Shown here piece after piece: positions 5,175 through 9,013 of a stretch of DNA of 9,013 nucleotides (position 1 is the first letter of the stretch; every line of letters starts with the position of its first letter). The DNA comes from an uncultured Thermomicrobiales bacterium (GTDB lineage Bacteria > Chloroflexota > Chloroflexia > Thermomicrobiales > Thermomicrobiaceae), in NCBI GenBank assembly GCA_937891245.1, contig CALAGB010000301.1, positions 1 to 9,013 of the forward strand, read 5' to 3'. The position numbers and the translations under genes are program-made. The notes under the pieces are model-generated. The model was not told the origin of the DNA and did not search any database. It saw only the letters and a program-made list of their open reading frames with translations.

Positions 5175-6943
5175 GACGCGCGGAAAAGGTGCGGCGGAGG
5201 GCTGTACCCTCTGATCCCCTCTCCCATGATTGGGAGAGGGGATCAGAGCGTGGTCGCCGGACGGTCCTGCCGCTGGTCGTCTCGCTCATTGCCGTCGGCA
5301 TCTTTGGCGCCCTGTGCCTCTACCATTACCAGCTGCCGGGGCTGTATTACGACGAGGCGTTCGATGTGGTGCCGAGCATGCAGATCCTGCATGGGGATCC
5401 GGTGCAGCTGGCGCGCGGGGTCGGTATCCATATCTTCGGGCATTCCTTCCCGGTCATGACCGGCGACTACTGGGGTTCGGTCAGCACCTATGCCGTTCTA
5501 CCGCTCTTCTGGTTGCTCGGCGTCGGGGTGTTGCCGGTGCGGCTCTGGCCGATTCTGGCCGGCATGCTGGCCGTGCTGCTGACCTATGTTGCCGGTAAGC
5601 GGATTTATGGCCCGTGGATTGGAGCCGGGGCGGCCGTCTTCCTGGCCGTCTTTCCGTCGTACATCTTCTGGTCACGGGTCGGCATCTACGTTATCTCGCA
5701 TATCGTGGCGATCACGCTCGGCATCATGCTCGCCTTTCTGCGCTGGCGCGAGACCGGTCACCGCCGCTGGCTCTTCATGGCGACGTTGCTGACCGGCATC
5801 GGGCTCTGGACGAAGTTGCTCTTCGTCTGGTTCCTGATCGCGGTGCCCGCCGCCTACGTGCTCCTGCTGCTGGCCGATTGGCTGAGCGACGACGGCCGGG
5901 CGTGGGTATCGCTGGATGCCTTTGCTCGTCGTGTCTGGTGCCGTTTTCGCGCCGATGTGCCGCTCGCTGGAGCGGCGGACATTGGTGCGGCGCTGGCAGG
6001 CTTTCTGCTCGGTGCCTGGCCCGTCTTCTATTACAACCTCGTCAGTCGCGGCAGCTGGCTCGTGTTTCGCGCGAATCTCTTTCATACGGAAAAGGGAACC
6101 AACAACTTCGCGCTCTGGTCGAACGTCAAGATCGAAGCCGATGCGATGCGGGTGCTGCTCGATGGCGGCTACTTCTGGTTCTACGGCGGCATCTACACCA
6201 ACCCGCTCTATCCGTGGGTCGCCGGGCTGAGCACGCTCGGGCTCTTGCTGCTGGTCCATCGGGTGCCCTGCCTGCGCGGCTACCGGCGCGCGACCGTCTT
6301 CTTCCTCGCCTTCGTGTTCGTTATCTTCATCCTCAGCTGCTTTACCGTCTCGATCCTCGGCGCGACGCATCTCGTGATCTTGCTGCCGATTCCGCAGCTC
6401 TTCGTCGCCGCCTGCGCCATCTTCGGCGCCCGCTGGCTGCGCGAGCGCGCAGGCGCCGCTAACCTACGCGCATCGATCGGCGCCGTTGTGCTCATCCTGC
6501 TGTTGTTCGTGCCGTTGCTGACGAAAGATCTCTGGGTCGATATGCGCTATCACCAGGCGCTGGCACGCACCGGCGGCTACAGCAGTTTTTCCAGCGCCAT
6601 CTATTCGCTCGCCGACTACCTGCAAGCCAACGACATCACACGCCCGTACGCGCTCGACTGGGGCTTCAAGAACAACCTGATGATCATTACCGACGGACGA
6701 GTTACCCCGCTCGAAATTTACGGCAGCACCTACGAGCCGGGGCCGGACTTTGAGCGAGCCCTGCGTACCGCGCTTTCGACCGGCTCCCCAACCTTCATCG
6801 CGCACACCGAAGAAGCGAGCACCGTACCCCGACTCGACGACTTCAAGCGCATCGTCGCCCAGAGCGGCAAACAGCCCGTCCTCGAACGAACCATCAATCA
6901 GCTTGACGGTAAGCCGGTCTTCTATGTGTTCGGCGTGCGGTAG
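5171..6943 (+). CDS. Polytopic membrane glycosyltransferase, ArnT/PMT (GT39/GT83-like) family
   Basis: The 590-residue integral membrane protein has about ten to twelve hydrophobic segments (roughly 32-51, 103-141, 147-190, 200-235, 268-290, 345-362, 373-420, 434-451) and a soluble C-terminal domain (about 453-590). The first external loop carries YYDEAFD with the acidic pair D61-E62, matching the catalytic Asp-Glu of ArnT/PMT-type enzymes, which move a sugar from a polyprenyl-phosphate donor to lipid or protein at the outer membrane face. HLVILLPIP (400-408) sits where this family has its LLP motif. The acceptor cannot be told. The GTG start overlaps the upstream stop by four bases (GTGA). 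Residues 14-26 (SDPLSHDWERGSE) are encoded by a perfect 18-bp inverted repeat. No ATG, GTG or TTG lies in frame between 5189 and the DE motif, so translation must cross this hairpin. Confidence 0.85.
   Translation: MRRAEKVRRRAVPSDPLSHDWERGSERGRRTVLPLVVSLIAVGIFGALCLYHYQLPGLYYDEAFDVVPSMQILHGDPVQLARGVGIHIFGHSFPVMTGDYWGSVSTYAVLPLFWLLGVGVLPVRLWPILAGMLAVLLTYVAGKRIYGPWIGAGAAVFLAVFPSYIFWSRVGIYVISHIVAITLGIMLAFLRWRETGHRRWLFMATLLTGIGLWTKLLFVWFLIAVPAAYVLLLLADWLSDDGRAWVSLDAFARRVWCRFRADVPLAGAADIGAALAGFLLGAWPVFYYNLVSRGSWLVFRANLFHTEKGTNNFALWSNVKIEADAMRVLLDGGYFWFYGGIYTNPLYPWVAGLSTLGLLLLVHRVPCLRGYRRATVFFLAFVFVIFILSCFTVSILGATHLVILLPIPQLFVAACAIFGARWLRERAGAANLRASIGAVVLILLLFVPLLTKDLWVDMRYHQALARTGGYSSFSSAIYSLADYLQANDITRPYALDWGFKNNLMIITDGRVTPLEIYGSTYEPGPDFERALRTALSTGSPTFIAHTEEASTVPRLDDFKRIVAQSGKQPVLERTINQLDGKPVFYVFGVR
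5209..5248. repeat. Perfect inverted repeat (18-bp arms, TGAT loop) inside the glycosyltransferase coding region
   Basis: CTCTGATCCCCTCTCCCA (5209-5226) and its exact complement (5231-5248) flank TGAT. It lies 38 bases after the GTG start and encodes SDPLSHDWERGSE. The opposite strand is also open here and would encode a nearly identical peptide. There is no T-run, so it is not a standard terminator, although the RNA would fold very stably just inside the coding region. It looks like a REP-type palindromic element. From general recollection, PLSHxWERG-like peptides translated from intergenic palindromes turn up in GC-rich genomes; I could not check copy number. Only one copy is in this window. 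Confidence 0.85.
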
Positions 6944-6954
6944 GGTGCGGCCCC

Positions 6955-6981
6955 CGTGGGCGCCATTGTCGCCTGCCCACG
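6955..6981. terminator. Possible bidirectional terminator hairpin between convergent genes
   Basis: CGTGGGC (6955-6961) and GCCCACG (6975-6981) form a seven-bp GC-rich stem with a 13-base loop, 12 bases after the glycosyltransferase stop. No T-run follows on either strand. A weaker bulged stem (CCACGTAG at 7021-7028 with CTACCGTGG at 7052-7060) lies nearer the metallo-hydrolase stop. The position fits termination, but the structure is modest. Confidence 0.35.
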
Positions 6982-7075
6982 ATGTCCAGCGATAGCCACC
7001 GAGCGTCGAACGTCGCGAGCCCACGTAGTCCGGGATAGCCAGGGAGGTGCGCTACCGTGGATCGTCTATTGCTCC

Positions 7076-7849
7076 TTACCAGCTCACCGTTAACCCACGT
7101 TCGGCCAGGACGGTCGGCCCGGAAAAGCGGCGCGCCGCTTCGGCCGGCGCGACCTCGGCGTCATCTTCGGCCCAGCGGTGGGTGAGGATGAGGCGTTTGA
7201 CTCCGGCGTTGTGGGCGAGCTGGGCTGCTTCGGCGGCGGTGGAAGAGCCGCGATCAGGCGCGTCGTCGGCGAGGTCGGGCTCCAGCATCGCTTCGGCGAT
7301 CAGGAGATCGGCGTCGCATGCCAGCGGCACGAGGTCGGCAGAGGGACCGGTGTCGGCGGTGTAGGCGACGACGCCATCGCTGCTTTCAAGGCGTATCGCC
7401 CAGCAAGGAACGAAGTGGACGGTTGGCGCGAAGCGGATCGTGATGCCGGCGATCGAGCGCGTCTGATCCGGGTCGTATTCGGTGACCGCACAGATTTCGG
7501 TGAAAAAGCGGTCGGCTTCATCTTTCCGCGCGAAGCTCGCCAGGATACGGCGTAGGCGTTCCGGGCCGCCGGGCGGGAGGTACAGCGGAATCGGTTTCGG
7601 AAGCGGCACCGGATGATAGAGCCAGCCCCACCAGAGCGCGACCAGATCGAGGATATGATCGACGTGCAGGTGCGAGATGACGATCGCGTCGAGCTGCTCA
7701 AGGCGCGTATGCCGGCGCAGTTCAGGAAGCGTACCTGGACCGAGATCGAGCACGATCCGAGCGTCTCCGAGTCGCACCAGATAGCCGGAGTAGCCCTGGC
7801 CGGGATTGGGCGCGGCCGACGCCCCGCCCAGTACGATGACGTCCGACAT
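7076..7849 (-). CDS. Metallo-beta-lactamase-fold hydrolase, RNase Z-like subgroup
   Basis: The 257-residue cytoplasmic protein has the zinc-binding signature HLHVDH (60-65). Other metal or fold positions are H145 (TVHFVPCWAIRLE), D166 in YTADTG, E186 (IAEAMLE) and H224 in LILTHRW. The opening VIVLGGASAAPNPGQGYSGYLV and the DLGPGTL turn match small RNase Z/ElaC-like or phosphodiesterase-type members rather than antibiotic beta-lactamases. In that group a histidine normally precedes T-x-x-E-A-A near residue 202 (GHxT); here the stretch reads GSSTAAEAA, so that residue is Ser. With this change tRNA 3'-end processing is doubtful and the substrate is unknown. ATG 7849 is chosen because GGAG lies six bases upstream and the family sequence begins immediately; longer forms add an unrelated N-terminus. 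It is convergent with the glycosyltransferase and divergent from the MerR gene. Confidence 0.87.
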   Translation of the reverse strand: MSDVIVLGGASAAPNPGQGYSGYLVRLGDARIVLDLGPGTLPELRRHTRLEQLDAIVISHLHVDHILDLVALWWGWLYHPVPLPKPIPLYLPPGGPERLRRILASFARKDEADRFFTEICAVTEYDPDQTRSIAGITIRFAPTVHFVPCWAIRLESSDGVVAYTADTGPSADLVPLACDADLLIAEAMLEPDLADDAPDRGSSTAAEAAQLAHNAGVKRLILTHRWAEDDAEVAPAEAARRFSGPTVLAERGLTVSW

Positions 7850-8010
7850 AACGATCTCCGTTTCAGCATAATCGTTCGCGCGAGTTCGATCATTCACCAA
7901 CGACACGGCCCGGCGCAAGTTGCCTGCGGTCCGAGACTTGACTCTCCTCCGGTAGGAGGGTTTAGGCTCGATGTTATGAACGACCGTTCGTTTGATTCAA
8001 GGGAGCGCGC
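7850..8010. other. Divergent intergenic region between the metallo-hydrolase and merR-type genes
   Basis: 161 bp separate the two starts. The right half holds a well-formed MerR-type promoter pointing right. For the leftward gene only GATTAT (minus strand, near 7870) resembles a -10, with no convincing -35. A small stem (AACGA at 7979-7983 with TCGTT at 7988-7992) lies in the predicted MerR-gene leader. No gene is seen here. Confidence 0.45.
7938..7968 (+). promoter_or_regulatory. MerR-type promoter/operator with 19-bp spacer
   Basis: TTGACT (7938-7943) and TAGGCT (7963-7968) are separated by 19 bases instead of the usual 17. The spacer carries the dyad CCTCC-GGTA-GGAGG (7946-7959). An overlong spacer with a GC-rich dyad is the hallmark of promoters activated by MerR-family proteins through DNA untwisting, and the CTCTCC...GGAGGGTTTA pattern matches BmrR-type operators. 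It lies 42 bases upstream of the regulator's own ATG, so the regulator probably activates itself and the gene after it when ligand binds. Confidence 0.75.
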
Positions 8011-8829
8011 ATGTTTCGCATCGGTGACTTCTCCCGGTTGACGCAGGTGACGGTCAAAGCGCTGCGCCACTACGATGCACTCGGCCTGCTCAAACCGGCC
8101 GAGATCGACCCTGGTAGCGGGTATCGCTACTACAGCGTCGATCAGCTACCGCGGCTGAACCGGCTGCTTGCCCTGAAGGATCTCGGTTTCTCGCTGGAGC
8201 AGATTGGACAGCTGCTCGATGCCGAACTTTCGTCGGATCAATTGCGCCAGATGCTGGAGTTGCGGCAATCCGAGGTGCACGCGCAGATCGCTGATGAACA
8301 GATGCGGCTGGCGCGCATCAAGGCGCGGCTGGAGCAGATCGAACGCGGCACGGCGTCGGACGGCTACGACGTGGTCCTCAAGCGGATCGAGGAACAACCG
8401 GTCGCCTCGCTGCGCGATACACTCCCGTCGCGGCACGCGATCGTCGGGCTCTTTCGCGAACTCTTCCTGGTCCAGCGAGAGCATGGTTGGACGTATTGGA
8501 GCCCGACGGTGCTCTGGCATGACGCCGAATTCCAGGATGAAGAGGTTGATGCCGAGGCGACGATCGGTACCGTTGATCTTATCCCCGCAGGGGGACGTGT
8601 CGTCGGGCGCGTGCTGCCGCCGGTAGAGTCGATGGCCTGTGTAGTGCACAAGGGGCCGCCCGCGACGGCGAGCCTGGCCTGCGAGACGTTGCTCAACTGG
8701 ATCGATGCCAACGGGTATGAACTGGCTGGTCCTGAGCGCGGCGTGCTCCTGCAACGAGGTACGCCGGACGGTCAGGGCTGGGTGATGGAGATGCAGTATC
8801 CGGTGACGATGACGGCTATCGGGCTGTAG
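8011..8829 (+). CDS. MerR-family transcriptional regulator with GyrI-like effector domain (BmrR type)
   Basis: The 272-residue protein has three parts. Residues 2-70 are the MerR winged helix (FRIGDFSRLTQVTVKALRHY, GYRYYSVDQL, LKDLGFSLEQIGQLL). Residues about 74-113 are the dimerisation coiled coil, rich in Arg, Glu and Leu. Residues about 119-270 are a GyrI/AraC-effector-like ligand domain. E260 in WVMEMQYPV sits where BmrR carries its buried drug-binding Glu, which suggests a cationic or aromatic ligand. ATG 8011 has AAGGGAG five bases upstream and starts exactly at the HTH. There is no Cys pattern of metal-sensing MerR proteins in the C-terminal part. The 19-bp-spacer operator just upstream points to autoregulation. 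The downstream oxidoreductase begins 46 bases later without an obvious terminator and may share the transcript. No drug-efflux gene is visible nearby. Confidence 0.93.
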   Translation: MFRIGDFSRLTQVTVKALRHYDALGLLKPAEIDPGSGYRYYSVDQLPRLNRLLALKDLGFSLEQIGQLLDAELSSDQLRQMLELRQSEVHAQIADEQMRLARIKARLEQIERGTASDGYDVVLKRIEEQPVASLRDTLPSRHAIVGLFRELFLVQREHGWTYWSPTVLWHDAEFQDEEVDAEATIGTVDLIPAGGRVVGRVLPPVESMACVVHKGPPATASLACETLLNWIDANGYELAGPERGVLLQRGTPDGQGWVMEMQYPVTMTAIGL

Positions 8830-8875
8830 TGAAAACGCCAGGCGAACCATTAAGTGCGATGTGAAGGGATGACCG

Positions 8876-9013
8876 ATGAGCACCAGACGAGCCTTTCGCT
8901 TCGGCATGCTGGCGGCACGTAACGTGACGCGGCAGGCGTGGCGGGAGAAGGCGCGACAGATCGAAGCGGCCGGCTTCTCGACGATTCTCTTGACCGATCA
9001 TCTGGGTGACGAC
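8876..9013 (+). CDS. F420-dependent LLM-class oxidoreductase, N-terminal part (cut by window edge)
   Basis: Only 46 residues are visible, starting MSTRRAFRFGMLAARNVTRQ and continuing with WREKARQIEAAGFSTILLTDHLGDD. The RFG-x-L strand, the E-x-x-GF-S/D turn and T/PDHL are the classic N-terminus of luciferase-like (LLM) TIM-barrel oxidoreductases. The form resembles the TIGR03621-type F420 subgroup, which transfers hydride between coenzyme F420 and small organic substrates in the cytoplasm. An FMN-dependent relative cannot be excluded from this fragment. AAGGGA lies a suitable distance before ATG 8876; the nearby ATG 8869 is in another frame and stops after 17 codons. It follows the MerR gene by 46 bases in the same direction and so is the best candidate for a target of that regulator. 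Confidence 0.85.
   Translation, partial: MSTRRAFRFGMLAARNVTRQAWREKARQIEAAGFSTILLTDHLGDD

Noticed and set aside
5209..5248. Reading the 18-bp palindrome as an intrinsic terminator of the stress-protein gene
   Set aside because: There is no T-run on either strand, and it lies within the coding region of the overlapping next gene.
5614..6462. Long shadow frames on both strands over the glycosyltransferase (282 codons plus, 5614-6462; 232 codons minus, 5672-6370)
   Set aside because: They are low-complexity Arg/Ala- or Glu/Arg-rich and out of frame with a gene that has clear membrane segments and a DE motif.
7850..7918. Longer metallo-hydrolase starting at 7918
   Set aside because: The added 23 residues do not match the fold, and GGAG six bases before ATG 7849 marks the better start.
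7976..8041. Possible leaderless small ORF (MNDRSFDSRERACF...) starting at the predicted MerR-gene transcription start
   Set aside because: It overlaps the regulator out of frame, has no ribosome-binding site and shows no coding features. The match of its ATG to the predicted start site is probably chance.
8146..8907. Minus-strand 253-codon frame opposite the MerR gene
   Set aside because: It is the complement of a well-supported MerR regulator, with no family motif of its own.

Overview
The window looks like chromosomal DNA from a moderately GC-rich bacterium. An F420-type luciferase-like oxidoreductase, a tandem-domain universal stress protein, a family-39-like membrane glycosyltransferase and a very long secreted RHS/YD-repeat protein together would suit a Chloroflexota (Thermomicrobia-like) genome, with Actinomycetota as the alternative. 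No rRNA or other phylogenetic marker is present, so this placement is an inference.

Left third (1 to about 3220, minus strand): one uninterrupted reading frame of at least 1073 codons with its 3' end beyond base 1. It encodes a signal peptide, a Ser/Gly/Pro-rich linker, four tandem beta-sandwich-like modules of about 115 to 130 residues, a conserved RHS entry domain and 15 visible YD repeats. The C-terminal tip, where RHS proteins usually vary, lies outside the window. An AT-rich stretch (about 3221 to 3477) carries its probable promoter and two dyads. The best Shine-Dalgarno/ATG near its start opens an 8-codon ORF in another frame.

Middle (3478 to 6943): a minus-strand flavin reductase-like gene is divergent from a plus-strand pair, a double-domain universal stress protein followed with a 4-base overlap by a polytopic glycosyltransferase. 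The divergent gap (4099 to 4241) holds a 26-bp interrupted palindrome. The glycosyltransferase is odd because a perfect 18-bp inverted repeat lies inside its coding sequence, just before the first membrane segment.

Right third (6944 to 9013): a metallo-beta-lactamase-fold hydrolase (minus) is convergent with the glycosyltransferase and divergent from a BmrR-like MerR regulator (plus). The regulator has a MerR-type promoter (19-bp spacer with dyad) just upstream, which suggests autoregulation. The first 46 codons of an F420-dependent LLM oxidoreductase follow it and are probably co-transcribed.

No tRNA, rRNA, CRISPR, transposase or phage gene was seen. Apart from the RHS protein the content is ordinary housekeeping or accessory metabolism. 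The points most worth following are the translated palindrome, the RHS start region and its four-module N-terminal half, and the palindromic operators.
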